Source: Stenotrophomonas sp. ESTM1D_MKCIP4_1
Lineage (GTDB): Bacteria > Pseudomonadota > Gammaproteobacteria > Xanthomonadales > Xanthomonadaceae
Assembly: GCF_003086895.1 (NCBI RefSeq)
Contig: NZ_CP026004.1
Location: forward strand, 3,740,684 to 3,804,683
Reading direction: 5' to 3'
DNA: 64,000 bases
Shown: positions 55,981-64,000 of the stretch, one piece after another
How positions within the stretch are numbered: the stretch's first letter is position 1
How the letters are laid out: each line of letters starts with the position of its first letter
The notes under the pieces: model-generated
Told to the model about the DNA's origin: nothing
What the model saw: the letters and a program-made list of their open reading frames with translations, nothing else
Database searches by the model: none
Position numbers and translations under genes: made by a program

Positions 55981-56780
55981 GCGCGGCCCCGCCCATTGCA
56001 GCCTGGCCGGCCACACCGCTGCACGGCAAAGTGGTGCTGGTCACCGGCGGCGCCAACGGCATCGGTCGTGGCATTGCGCAAGCCGTGCTGGGCGCCGGCG
56101 GCCGCGTGCTGATCGGCGATCTGGACGTGGAAGCGGGGCAGGCCTGCCTGGACGAATGGCAGCGTGGCGACGATGCCGCGTTCCAGCGCCTGGACATCGC
56201 CGACGAGGCCAGCGTGCGTGCCTTCATCGGGGTGGCACAGCAGCGTTTCGGCCGCATCGACGGCCTGGTCAACAACGCCGGCATCGCCGGGCCGCACGGC
56301 ACCACGGTGCAGGACATGGACTGGGACGAGTGGCAACGACGCTTGTCCTCGCTGCACGGCGCGTTCCTGTGCAGCAAGCACGCGCTGCCGGCACTGATGG
56401 CCAGCAAGGCCGGTTCGATCATCAACGTGGCCTCCACCCGCGCCTGGCAGTCGGAAGCCAACAGTGAAGCCTATGCAGCGGCCAAGGGCGGGCTGGTGGC
56501 GTTCACCCATGCACTGGCGATCAGCGCCAGCCCGGCGGTACGGGTGAACAGCATCAGCCCCGGCTGGATCGGCACCACGGCCTGGCAGGCGCCGTCGCGC
56601 CGGCACCCACCGCAGTATTCGGCCACCGACCACGGCCAACACCCGGTCGGCCGCGTGGGCGAACCCGAGGACATCGGCGCACTGGCGGTCTACCTGCTGT
56701 CGTCGCTGTCCGGCTTCAGCACCGGCCAGGATTTCATCGTCGACGGCGGCATGACCCGGAAGATGATCTACGCCGATTGA
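55977..56780 (+). CDS. Short-chain dehydrogenase/reductase
   Basis: A 267-residue SDR with the cofactor motif TGGANGIGRG, NNAGIAG, the catalytic Ser in INVAST and YxxxK as YAAAKGG. SPGWIGT and the C-terminal SGFSTGQDFIVDGGMTRKM are classical-SDR features. Substrate unknown. It begins with GTG at 55977, inside the DUF1415 stop (GTGA overlap), so the two are translationally coupled; no ATG start fits as well. Confidence 0.9.
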   Translation: MSAAPPIAAWPATPLHGKVVLVTGGANGIGRGIAQAVLGAGGRVLIGDLDVEAGQACLDEWQRGDDAAFQRLDIADEASVRAFIGVAQQRFGRIDGLVNNAGIAGPHGTTVQDMDWDEWQRRLSSLHGAFLCSKHALPALMASKAGSIINVASTRAWQSEANSEAYAAAKGGLVAFTHALAISASPAVRVNSISPGWIGTTAWQAPSRRHPPQYSATDHGQHPVGRVGEPEDIGALAVYLLSSLSGFSTGQDFIVDGGMTRKMIYAD

Positions 56781-56793
56781 CCGGTTTCCGGTC

Positions 56794-56845
56794 GCGCCAA
56801 CCAAGGTTGGCACCTGACCCGGTAGTGCCGGCCGCTGGCCGGCAC
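56794..56845. repeat. SMAG elements between the SDR and oligopeptidase A genes
   Basis: A GCCAACCAAGGTTGGC palindrome (56795-56812) with a degenerate tail and a CCGGCC-type element with GTAG at 56822, between convergent genes. Confidence 0.75.
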
Positions 56846-56868
56846 GCGGGTGGATCACGCCAGAGCGG

Positions 56869-58899
56869 TTACGCCATGCCCGAATGGCGCAACAACGCGT
56901 CGATCTGCGGCGCGCGCCCACGGAATGCCTTGAAGTTCTCCGCCGCCGGGCGGCTGCCACCGCGCGACAGGATCTCGTCGCGGAAGCGCGCTCCGGTTTC
57001 AGCCAGCGCCTGCGGTGATTCCTCAAACGCCGCGTAGGCATCGGCGCTGAGCACCTCGGCCCACTTGTAGCTGTAGTAGCCGGCTGCGTAGCCACCGGCA
57101 AAGATGTGGCTGAACTGGTGCGGGAAGCGATTCCAGGCCGGCGGATGGTTCACCGCCACCTCGCCGCGCACGCGGTCAAGCAACGCCAGCACACTATCCT
57201 GCGCCGGCTCGAACTGGCTGTGCAGCAGCATGTCGAACAGGCCGAATTCCAGCTGGCGCACGGTCGCCATGCCGCTGTGGAAATTGCGTGCGGCCAGCAT
57301 GCGGTCGTACAGCGCACGCGGCAGCGGCTCGCCCGTTTCCACGTGCGCGGTCATACCCTGCAGGTGGTCCCACTCCCAGCAGAAGTTCTCCATGAACTGG
57401 CTGGGCAGTTCCACTGCATCCCATTCCACGCCGTTGATGCCGGCCACGCCCAGTTCGCCGATGCGGGTCAGCAGCTGGTGCAGGCCATGGCCCATTTCAT
57501 GGAACAACGTGGTCACTTCGTTATGGCTGAAGGTGGCCGGCTTGCCGTTGGCACCTCGGCCGAAGTTGCACACCAGGTAGACCAGCGGGGTCTGCACGCT
57601 GCCATCGGCGCGCTCGCGGCGGTTGCGGCAATCATCCATCCACGCGCCGCCGCGCTTGCCTTCGCGCGCATACAGATCCAGGTAGAACTGGCCAACCAGG
57701 CCGCCTTCTGCATCGACCAGGCGGAAGAAGCGCACATCCTCATGCCATACCGGCGCGCTGTCCGGCTGCACGCGCAGGCCGTACAGCTGCTCGATCACCG
57801 CGAACAGCCCGCCCAGTACCTTCGGCTCGGTGAAGTACTGCTTCACTTCCTGCTCGGAATAGCTGTAGCGCGCCTGCTTGAGGCGGTCGGCGGCAAAGGC
57901 CAGGTCCCAGGCCTGCAGGCTGTCGATGCCCAACTGTTCGCGGGCGAACTGTTCCAGCTCGGCACGGTCCTTGCCCGCGAACGGCTTCGCACGGGCGGCG
58001 AGGTCACGCAGGAAGGCCAGCACCTCGGCCGGGTCCTGCGCCATCTTGGTCGCCACCGAATAATCGGCATACGAAGCAAAGCCCAGCAGCGCGGCCAGTT
58101 CGGTGCGCAGGGCAAGAATGCGGTCGATGTTGCCGCCGTTGTCCAGCGCGTCATCGCCAAATTCGGAGGCACGCTGCGCGCTGGCGCGGTACAGGATCTC
58201 GCGCAGGTCGCGGTCCTCGCCCCAGGTCTGCACCGGCAGGTAGCACGGCATCTGCAGCGTCAGCTTCCAGCCGGGCTTGCCGTCCTTTTCAGCGGCGGCG
58301 CGGGCAGCAGCCTTGACGTCATCCGGTACGCCGGCCAGGCGCGCTTCGTCCTCCACGATCAGCGACCAGGCATCGGTGGCATCAAGCACGTTCTGCGAGA
58401 ACTTCGCCGACAGCGCCGACAGCTCTTCCTTGATCGCCGCGAAGCGCTGCTGGGCCTCGGCGTCCAGTTCGGCACCGCCGAGGCGGAAATCACGCAGGGT
58501 GTTGTCCAGCACCTTGCGCCGGGCCTCATCGAAAGCCGCCGCTTCGGGGCTGGCCGCCAGCGCCTGGTACTGGCGGTACAGCGCCAGATTCTGCCCCAGT
58601 GCGCTGGCGAAGCGGGTCACCCGCGGCAGGTTGCTGTTGTAGGCCTCACGCAGCTCGGGCGTGTTCACCACGCCCTGCAGGTGGCCCACCAGGCCCCAGG
58701 CGCGCCACAGGCGTTCGGTGGCATCGTCCAGCGGGGTCACGAAGGTCTGCCAGGTGACCGGCTGCACCTGCTCGGCCGCACTGACCGCCGCTTCAGCGTC
58801 GGCCAGCAGCACATCCAGTGCCGGGGCCACGTGCTCGGGGCGGATCGCCTCGAAGCGCGGCAGGCCGGAAGCATCAAGCAGGGGGTTGGCAACGGTCAC
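56869..58899 (-). CDS. prlC: Oligopeptidase A (M3 zinc peptidase)
   Basis: A 676-residue cytoplasmic metallopeptidase that degrades signal peptides and other short peptides. The zinc site is HEMGH in EVTTLFHEMGHGLHQLL with the downstream Glu in FMENFCWEWDHL. GGAWMDDC, YLVCNF and FAGGYAAGYYSYKWAEVLSADAY are family blocks. Length matches E. coli OpdA (680). The GTG at 58899 has GGAG at 8 bases; the first conserved residues follow at once (NPLLDASGLPRFEAI). Confidence 0.95.
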   Translation of the reverse strand: MTVANPLLDASGLPRFEAIRPEHVAPALDVLLADAEAAVSAAEQVQPVTWQTFVTPLDDATERLWRAWGLVGHLQGVVNTPELREAYNSNLPRVTRFASALGQNLALYRQYQALAASPEAAAFDEARRKVLDNTLRDFRLGGAELDAEAQQRFAAIKEELSALSAKFSQNVLDATDAWSLIVEDEARLAGVPDDVKAAARAAAEKDGKPGWKLTLQMPCYLPVQTWGEDRDLREILYRASAQRASEFGDDALDNGGNIDRILALRTELAALLGFASYADYSVATKMAQDPAEVLAFLRDLAARAKPFAGKDRAELEQFAREQLGIDSLQAWDLAFAADRLKQARYSYSEQEVKQYFTEPKVLGGLFAVIEQLYGLRVQPDSAPVWHEDVRFFRLVDAEGGLVGQFYLDLYAREGKRGGAWMDDCRNRRERADGSVQTPLVYLVCNFGRGANGKPATFSHNEVTTLFHEMGHGLHQLLTRIGELGVAGINGVEWDAVELPSQFMENFCWEWDHLQGMTAHVETGEPLPRALYDRMLAARNFHSGMATVRQLEFGLFDMLLHSQFEPAQDSVLALLDRVRGEVAVNHPPAWNRFPHQFSHIFAGGYAAGYYSYKWAEVLSADAYAAFEESPQALAETGARFRDEILSRGGSRPAAENFKAFRGRAPQIDALLRHSGMA

Positions 58900-59071
58900 G
58901 GCAGATCTCCAGAGTACGGGCCCGGCAGGTGGGCAGCCTTGTCGATATGGCGCTGGCGGGGCCCGCAGACAAGGGGCCGGGTCCACCCGGCATTCACGTC
59001 CGCCTTACGGGCCCGCGCCGAAGCTGGTGGTGCGGGGGAAACCGCAGCGGTACGTCACGAGGAGGCCCCAC

Positions 59072-59476
59072 ATGGAAGGTCTGGCTCCAGGCACCACCGC
59101 CCCAACCGTCCGTTCGCTGGCCCTGACGGCCACCACGGACGAGCTGTCATGGATCGCCGCCCTATGCGATGCCGGCGATGATGCGCGACGCCACCTGACC
59201 CAGTTGAAGGCCCTGCAGCGTCAGGGCGGTCGCCTCAGCGAGACGCAGGAGTGGTATCCGTTCGAGGTGATCGAACGCGGCGCCAGTCACCTGCAGCCGG
59301 GGCACGAGCGCGAGTTCGTCATCTGCGTGCTGCTGTGGCTGCAGGCGCTGGCCCAGGGCCGCGCGAGCGTTCTGGACCCGCACCTGCATATGGATGACCG
59401 CGCGATGGATATCGAGTCCCTGCCCGCCGCACTGCGTGATGTGCTGCTGGATGCGTTCATGGATGCGGGGTATTGA
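59072..59476 (+). CDS. Hypothetical protein (134 residues)
   Basis: I recognise no family. The protein is soluble and mostly helical, with EWYPFEVIERGASHLQPGHEREFVICVLLWLQAL as its most distinctive segment. It has a strong ribosome site (GAGGAGG, 7 bases before the ATG at 59072), which supports translation. It is divergent from prlC and ends 58 bases before the 72-bp repeat array. Homologous small proteins may occur only in Xanthomonadaceae, but I cannot test that here. Confidence 0.65.
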   Translation: MEGLAPGTTAPTVRSLALTATTDELSWIAALCDAGDDARRHLTQLKALQRQGGRLSETQEWYPFEVIERGASHLQPGHEREFVICVLLWLQALAQGRASVLDPHLHMDDRAMDIESLPAALRDVLLDAFMDAGY

Positions 59477-59533
59477 GCACGGCCCGCGAACGGTGGCTGG
59501 TGAACGGGGAACGGGGAACGGGCACGGCGGACG

Positions 59534-60411
59534 GTAGAGTCGACTGTCAGTCGACTTTCGCGCGCAGCACGGGCTTTCGCGATCTGAACGAAGAGCAGTC
59601 GACTGACAGTCGACGCTACCGGTCGACTTTCGCGCGCAGCGCGGGCTTTCGCGATCTGAACGGAGAGCAGTCGACTGACAGTCGACTCTACCGGTCGGCT
59701 TTCGCGCGCAGCGCGGGCTTTCGCGATCTGAACGGAGAGCAGTCGACTGACAGTCGACTCTACCGGTCGACTTTCGCGCGCAGCGCGGGCTTTCGCGATC
59801 TGAACGAAGAGCAGTCGACTGACAGTCGACTCTACCGGTCGACTTTCGCGCGCAGCACGGGCTTTCGCGATCTGATTGGAGAGCAGTCGACTGACAGTCG
59901 ACGCTACCGGTCGACTTTCGCGCGCAGCACGGGCTTTCGCGATCTGAACGGAGAGCAGTCGACTGACAGTCGACTCTACCGGTCGACTTTCGCGCGCAGC
60001 ACGGGCTTTCGCGATCTGAACGGAGAGCAGTCGACTGACAGTCGACTCTACCGGTCGACTTTCGCGCGCAGCACGGGCTTTCGCGATCTGAACGAAGAGC
60101 AGTCGACTGACAGTCGACTCTACCGGTCGGCTTTCGCGCGCAGCGCGGGCTTTCGCGATCTGAACGAAGAGCAGTCGACTGACAGTCGACTCTACCGGCC
60201 GGCGTTCGCGCGCAGCGCGGGGTTTCGCGATCTGAACGGAGAGCAGTCGACTGACAGTCGACTCTACCGATCGACTTTCGCGCGCAGCGCGGGCTTTCGC
60301 GATCTGAACGGAGAGCAGTCGACTGACAGTCGACGCTACCGGCCGGCGTTCGCGCGCAGCGCGGGGTTTCGCGATCTGAACGGAGGGCAGTCGACTGACA
60401 GTCGACTCTAC
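59534..60411. repeat. Tandem array of 12 exact 72-bp units built on a SMAG-type palindrome
   Basis: The anchor GATCTGAAC-type site recurs at 59581, 59653, 59725 and so on to 60373, twelve times at exactly 72-base spacing (one copy reads GATCTGATT). Each unit has a GTCGACTGACAGTCGAC palindrome, a CTACCG tail and a 40-base spacer (TTCGCGCGCAGC...). GTAG at 59534 and CTAC at 60408-60411 bound the array. Units differ at a few positions. The pair of units near 60205 and 60349 share variants (GGCGTTCG, GGGGTTTC), suggesting higher-order duplication. As 72 is a multiple of 3, open frames run through on both strands. Confidence 0.95.
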
Positions 60412-60435
60412 CCCGTTGCCTCTCCCCCGTTGTGT

Positions 60436-61548
60436 TTACAACGCTTCCAGGCTGCACCACGGCAGTTCGGGCAGGCCCTCGCCAGCCACCGCTGCAGCCA
60501 GCTGTGCATCGGCGCCGTCCACGTCGATGCCCTGGCGGCCATACCACGCCGGGTCGTAGTAACTGTGCGCATAGCGCTCACCGGCATCGCACAGGATGCT
60601 GACGATGCTGCCCTGGTGCCCAGCCTCGCGCATCCACTGCGCGGCCTGCAGCACGCCGATGAAGTTGGTACCGGTCGAACCACCGACGCGACGCCCGATC
60701 TGGCGGCTGACGTGGCGCATCGCCGCCAGGCTGAGCGCGTCGGGCACCTTCACCATCGCATCGACACTGGTCGGGATGAAGCTCGACTCCACCCATGGCC
60801 GGCCGATGCCTTCCACCCGTGAACCACCACTGCAGGTCAGCCCGCGCCAGTCCGGCTGGCCCGCCACGGCCGCCTGGTAACCGTCGAAGAACACCGATAC
60901 TTCCGGGTCCGCGCAGAGGATGCGCGTATCGTGCCGGCGGTAGCTGACATAGCGGCCCAGGGTGGCCGCGGTGCCGCCGGTACCGGGGCTGCACACGATC
61001 CATTCCGGAATTGGGCTCGGCTCTTCGGCCATCTGCTTGAAGATGGATTCGGCGATGTTGTTGTTGGCGCGCCAGTCGGTGGCCCGTTCGGCGTAGGTGA
61101 ACTGGTCCATGAAGTGGCCGCCGGTCTCGCGCGCCAGCCGTTCGGAATCGCTGTTCAGATCGCAGGCCCGCTCCACCAGGTGGCAGCGGCCGCCGTGGAA
61201 TTCGATCGCGGCGATCTTTTCCGGCGAGGTCGTGGCCGGCATCACCGCAATGAACGGCAGGCCCAGCAGACGCGCGAAATAGGCTTCGGAAACTGCGGTC
61301 GAACCGCTGGAGGCCTCGATCACCGGCCGCCCCTCGCGCAGCCAGCCATTGGCCAGCGCGTACAGGAACAGCGAACGCGCCAGGCGGTGCTTCAGGCTGC
61401 CGGTGGGGTGGCTCGATTCATCCTTCAGGTACACGTCGATGCCATCGAACCCGGGCAGCGCCAGCGGGATCAGGTGGGTATCGGCGGAACGGTTGAAATC
61501 GGCTTCGATCTTGCGGATGGCGGCGGCCACCCATTCACGCTGCGACAT
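60436..61548 (-). CDS. PLP-dependent cysteine synthase-like enzyme
   Basis: A 370-residue fold-type II PLP enzyme. The PLP Lys is Lys53 ([10 protein letters not shown]), the substrate loop is [12 protein letters not shown] and the phosphate cup is [12 protein letters not shown]. Compared with CysK (~310 residues) it is longer, with a C-terminal extension ([23 protein letters not shown]). This resembles the Cds1-type cysteine desulfhydrase/cysteine synthase group, so it may release sulfide from cysteine rather than make cysteine. I use the ATG at 61548; a TTG three codons upstream is possible. Confidence 0.82.
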   Translation of the reverse strand: MSQREWVAAAIRKIEADFNRSADTHLIPLALPGFDGIDVYLKDESSHPTGSLKHRLARSLFLYALANGWLREGRPVIEASSGSTAVSEAYFARLLGLPFIAVMPATTSPEKIAAIEFHGGRCHLVERACDLNSDSERLARETGGHFMDQFTYAERATDWRANNNIAESIFKQMAEEPSPIPEWIVCSPGTGGTAATLGRYVSYRRHDTRILCADPEVSVFFDGYQAAVAGQPDWRGLTCSGGSRVEGIGRPWVESSFIPTSVDAMVKVPDALSLAAMRHVSRQIGRRVGGSTGTNFIGVLQAAQWMREAGHQGSIVSILCDAGERYAHSYYDPAWYGRQGIDVDGADAQLAAAVAGEGLPELPWCSLEAL

Positions 61549-61673
61549 GGCGGGCAATCGTTGTCAGGACGGAACGGTGCGATCCGTCCATTGTACGTCG
61601 CGGTGCCGTCAGGTGGCGGCCGGTAGAATGGCGGCATCCGGCCATCACGGCCCTGTCTGAAGGACCTTCCCCC

Positions 61674-62192
61674 ATGACCCTTCCCGCCCTGCGCGATATT
61701 CCCGGCGTGGCTGCCCAGGCCCCGGCCGAAACCCACGGCTTCGTGTTCAACCACACCATGCTGCGGGTCAAGGACATCACCGCCTCGCTGGACTTCTACA
61801 CCCGCGTGCTGGGCTACCAGCTCATCGACAAGCGCGATTTCGCCGAAGCCCAGTTCAGCCTGTACTTCCTGGCCTACGTGCCGGCCGGCGTGGCCGTGCC
61901 GGAAGACGATGCCACCCGCCGCGTGTGGATGGCCGGCCTGCCGGGCGTGCTCGAACTGACCCACAACCACGGCACCGAGACCCAGGACGGCCCGGTCTAC
62001 CACGATGGCAACAGCGACCCGCGCGGCTTCGGCCACATCTGCGTGTCGGTGCCGGAACTGGAAGCGGCCTGCCAGCGCTTCGAGAACCTGGGCGTGGCGT
62101 TCCAGAAGCGCCTGACCGACGGTCGCATGAAGAACATCGCATTCATCAAGGACCCGGACGGCTACTGGGTCGAAATCATCGCCAACGCCTGA
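61674..62192 (+). CDS. gloA: Lactoylglutathione lyase (glyoxalase I)
   Basis: A 172-residue metalloenzyme that converts the methylglyoxal-glutathione hemithioacetal to S-lactoylglutathione. The first metal-ligand region is FNHTMLRVKDITASLDFYTRVLGY. ELTHNHGTE and the last ligand region GFGHICVSVPELE...KDPDGYWVEIIA complete it. An N-terminal extension of ~20 residues places it with eukaryote-like GloA of ~180 residues. AAGGAC precedes the ATG, and a TAGAAT -10 lies at 61623. A long perfect hairpin follows the stop. Confidence 0.94.
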   Translation: MTLPALRDIPGVAAQAPAETHGFVFNHTMLRVKDITASLDFYTRVLGYQLIDKRDFAEAQFSLYFLAYVPAGVAVPEDDATRRVWMAGLPGVLELTHNHGTETQDGPVYHDGNSDPRGFGHICVSVPELEAACQRFENLGVAFQKRLTDGRMKNIAFIKDPDGYWVEIIANA

Positions 62193-62198
62193 TCCAAG

Positions 62199-62275
62199 AA
62201 GGGGACGGAGGGGATCAAGGCGTTTCTGGCACTATGGGGCTGGAAACGCCTTGATCCCCTCCGTCCCCTTTTTGT
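62199..62275 (+). terminator. 28-bp perfect hairpin with T-run after gloA
   Basis: Arms 62199-62226 and 62243-62270 are perfectly complementary (28 bp) around a 16-base loop, followed by TTTTTGT. It will terminate gloA transcription, but the stem is about three times longer than needed. It is rich in GGGGACGGAGGGG, suggesting a mobile or dispersed inverted repeat. Confidence 0.85.
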
Positions 62276-62285
62276 AGAGGTGCGC

Positions 62286-62714
62286 ATGGAAACGATGGAA
62301 CTGCATCGCGGACGCCTGATTGATCATCTGCAGCTGGTGGTGCGCGATCTGCCCGCCAGCCGCCGTTTCTACCAGGCCGTGTTCGACAGCATCGGCATTC
62401 CCGTTGCCGGCGAAGGCCCGGATTACTTCTGGGCCGACGAACTGTTCATTTCCACCGCCAGCAGCGAGGCCGCCGCCGGCCAGCTGACCGGGCGGCATCA
62501 TCTGGCCTTCCAGGCACGCGACGCGGCCACGGTCGATGCCTTCCACACCGCTGCGCTGGCCGCCGGTGGCACCGACAACGGCGCACCCGGCGAACGCCCG
62601 TACCATCCCGGCTACTACGGCGCCTTCGTGCTCGACCCGGATGGCAACAACATCGAAGTGGTCTACCACGGGCCGGCGCAGTACAGCGCGGATTCGGTGA
62701 AGGTCACCTTCTAG
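62286..62714 (+). CDS. VOC (glyoxalase/dioxygenase fold) protein
   Basis: A 142-residue vicinal-oxygen-chelate protein. LIDHLQLVVRDLPASRRFYQAVFDSIG and HHLAFQARDAATVDAFH supply His ligands. YYGAFVLDPDGNNIEVVYHG supplies the final Glu ligand. The pattern is that of small glyoxalase-like or fosfomycin-resistance-like proteins of unknown substrate. The ATG at 62286 has AGAGG at suitable distance. It begins right after the gloA hairpin and is separated from gloA by it. Confidence 0.85.
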   Translation: METMELHRGRLIDHLQLVVRDLPASRRFYQAVFDSIGIPVAGEGPDYFWADELFISTASSEAAAGQLTGRHHLAFQARDAATVDAFHTAALAAGGTDNGAPGERPYHPGYYGAFVLDPDGNNIEVVYHGPAQYSADSVKVTF

Positions 62715-62733
62715 GTCCACCCGCGTTTAAACG

Positions 62734-62759
62734 AAAAAGCCGGGCATTGCCCGGCTTTT
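62734..62759. terminator. Bidirectional terminator
   Basis: AAAAAGCCGGGC/GCCCGGCTTTT stem with a very short loop, between the convergent VOC and CBS genes. Confidence 0.88.
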
Positions 62760-62779
62760 CCATCTGCAGCGTGTATGTC

Positions 62780-63211
62780 TCAGTGGGCCGCCATGTAGAT
62801 GTCCTGCAGCACGGCCTTTTCAAGCTCCAGCTCGCCCAGCAGGTTCTTCACGATGTCACCCAGGCTGAGGATGCCGATCAGGCGGTTGCCATCGGTCACC
62901 ATCAGATGGCGGCGACGCGAGTACGTCATCAGCGACATGGCCTGCTTGAGGGTCGCCTCCGGCGCGATGCCTTCCAGGCCGGTGGTCGGCACGGTGGAAA
63001 TCACCCGGCGCCCCGCCTGCGGGCCGTCGTCGGCCAGGCTGCGCACGATGTCCTTCTCGGAGATGATGCCGACCGGCACCTCATCCTTCATCACCACCAG
63101 GGCAGCGATTTTATTCGCGCTCATCTTGTGGGCGGCAGCACCGATGGTGTCTTCCGAATCGATGGTGATGACAGCTTCTTTCTTGGATTGCAGGAGTTCG
63201 CGGACGTTCAT
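62780..63211 (-). CDS. CBS-domain pair protein
   Basis: A 143-residue protein made of two CBS motifs: IDSEDTIGAAAHKMSANKIAALVVMKDEVPVGIISEKDIVRSL, and LKQAMSLMTYSRRRHLMVTDGNRLIGILSLGDIVKNLL. Such stand-alone pairs bind adenine nucleotides and act as energy sensors; the partner is unknown. AGGAAAC precedes the ATG at 63209-63211. A TAGAAT -10-like box on the minus strand lies near 63405-63400. Confidence 0.9.
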   Translation of the reverse strand: MNVRELLQSKKEAVITIDSEDTIGAAAHKMSANKIAALVVMKDEVPVGIISEKDIVRSLADDGPQAGRRVISTVPTTGLEGIAPEATLKQAMSLMTYSRRRHLMVTDGNRLIGILSLGDIVKNLLGELELEKAVLQDIYMAAH

Positions 63212-63577
63212 TCTTGTTTCCTGATGCAGGTCACTGAAGTCAAAAAAGTGTGCTCTTCCGATTCGCCCCCTCCCCGGGAACAGACCTTTCAGCGCACGTC
63301 TGGCGCACGTTGCGGCCGCGGTACGGCATCGGCCGGCAAGGTGCTGCAACGCGAACGAGGCCAGTGGCAGGCGAACCCGCAGGGGCCCCGGACGATTCGA
63401 TTCTACGAGCGTCCTGCGCGGCCGCTACCGGCACCGATGGGACGCTTTGTCGTGGAACCTGTCGACGCTTCCGAGAATCGCACCTGCGCTGAAACCGGCG
63501 CTGAATGCAGCGGTTTCAAGCCACTCAAGTTCGCATCCCCGCGGCCGGGGCACGTGCAACCGCCCGACCCAGCAAAG
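63212..63577. other. 366-base non-coding stretch
   Basis: No gene is supported here. It holds the upstream region of the CBS gene, with a minus-strand TAGAAT at 63405-63400 (so a leader of ~185 bases), and the 3' flank of the pectinesterase gene. I see no SMAG element, in contrast to most other gaps. No clear terminator follows the pectinesterase gene. Confidence 0.5.
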
Positions 63578-64000
63578 TCAGGGGAACGGCCGCCAACTGC
63601 CGAGCACCGCTTCGGTGGTGTACTGCGCGGCCTCATCACCGGACAGGTGGTGCGACCACGGCACGCGCTCTTCCGGTGAAGCGCCGGTACCCACGCTGCC
63701 GAACTCACCGTAGTAAGTGGTACGTTCGGCATCCGGCTTGTCCCAGTTGTGCCAACCGGCCTGCACGATATGCGGGCCCAGGTTGGACTGCAGGAACACC
63801 GTGCGCGCGAACGGCCGCCACGGCCGGCCCAGGTACGCGGTGCCCACACCTTCGCCACGCAGCAGCGCGCGGCGGAACACATAGCCGAAGCGCTGCCCTT
63901 CCGGCGTGGACGCGGCCGTCACCCAGCCCAGCTTGCCCTTGGAGACGATCGTGCAGTCATCGAACAGCGCGGTGGCCGCGCCGAAAATGAAATCCACCGT
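63578..64000 (-). CDS. Pectinesterase (CE8), C-terminal part
   Basis: The last ~140 residues of a pectin methylesterase; the start lies beyond the right edge. The CE8 hallmark VDFIFGAATALFDDC (catalytic Asp) lies at the boundary, followed by GYVFRRALLRGEGVGTAYLGRPWRPFARTVF (active-site Arg/Trp in YLGRPWR) and the usual C-terminal NWDKPD...YYGEFGSVGTGAS...RVPWSHHLSGDEAAQYT. It removes methyl groups from pectin, which suggests a plant-associated lifestyle or shared ancestry with Xanthomonas. Confidence 0.92.
   Translation of the reverse strand, partial: TVDFIFGAATALFDDCTIVSKGKLGWVTAASTPEGQRFGYVFRRALLRGEGVGTAYLGRPWRPFARTVFLQSNLGPHIVQAGWHNWDKPDAERTTYYGEFGSVGTGASPEERVPWSHHLSGDEAAQYTTEAVLGSWRPFP

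Noticed and set aside
59534-60411. CRISPR array
   Set aside because: Units are near-identical over their whole length with no unique spacers, and no cas genes are present.
59473-60822. Long open frames on both strands (about 450 residues) across the repeat array, encoding 24-residue repeats
   Set aside because: They exist only because the 72-bp unit is a multiple of 3 and lacks stops. The minus-strand frame lacks a gene-like start, and the plus-strand frame overlaps the real gene at 60436 antisense.

Overview
The window looks like core chromosome of a Stenotrophomonas (S. maltophilia complex or a close relative). DNA is GC-rich, gene order is typical of Xanthomonadaceae, and there is a SmeDEF-type RND pump with a divergent SmeT-type regulator. 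Intergenic spaces are filled with small palindromes headed by GTAG, matching the SMAG (Stenotrophomonas maltophilia GTAG) repeat family. I see no tRNA, rRNA, IS element, integrase island or CRISPR array. The window is cut at both ends: a secreted protein at the left edge and a pectinesterase at the right.

Layout. 1-4205: a secreted protein, a DUF2242 lipoprotein and the tail-specific protease. 4450-20401, almost all on the minus strand, is one large cell-envelope neighbourhood. It reads mreB-mreC-mreD-mrdA-rodA-second rodA, then a small unknown gene with a structured leader, mltB, rlpA, dacC, an LpxR-like lipid A deacylase on the plus strand, and ybeD-lipB-lipA. These genes elongate the sidewall (MreBCD, PBP2, RodA), trim peptidoglycan (MltB, RlpA, DacC) and make lipoate. 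20684-26913: a PfkB sugar/nucleoside kinase, a HAD phosphatase, a lipoprotein, an M1 aminopeptidase, UbiE and a yeast-type cytosine deaminase. 27112-28264: three small genes. 28359-35005: smeF, smeE, smeD and divergent smeT. 35427-41002: hslU, hslV (with a good sigma-32 promoter), xerC, DUF484, dapF, lptM and ybaN. 41057-46799: two secreted S9 peptidases flanking an aminotransferase. 46869-51366: a small membrane protein, a lipocalin, the methionine importer genes metI-metN without metQ, an EamA exporter and the c-di-GMP-binding YajQ. 51421-55219: an aldehyde dehydrogenase-alcohol dehydrogenase-regulator operon, probably for aromatic aldehydes and alcohols. 55414-63211: DUF1415, an SDR, oligopeptidase A, a small unknown gene, a large repeat array, a cysteine-synthase-like enzyme, GloA, a VOC protein and a CBS protein. 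63578-64000: the end of a pectinesterase.

The most unusual content is non-coding. There is an exact 72-bp tandem array of 12 units built on a SMAG-like palindrome (59534-60411), and a nested set of inverted repeats that looks like an undescribed structured RNA (12785-13030). The GTAG head of SMAG elements supplies the stop codon of several genes, and the coding tail of mreC is built from repeats. A terminator behind hslU has been duplicated, and a 28-bp perfect hairpin follows gloA. The SmeT-like repressor carries a proline in its first helix, where an alanine is usual.
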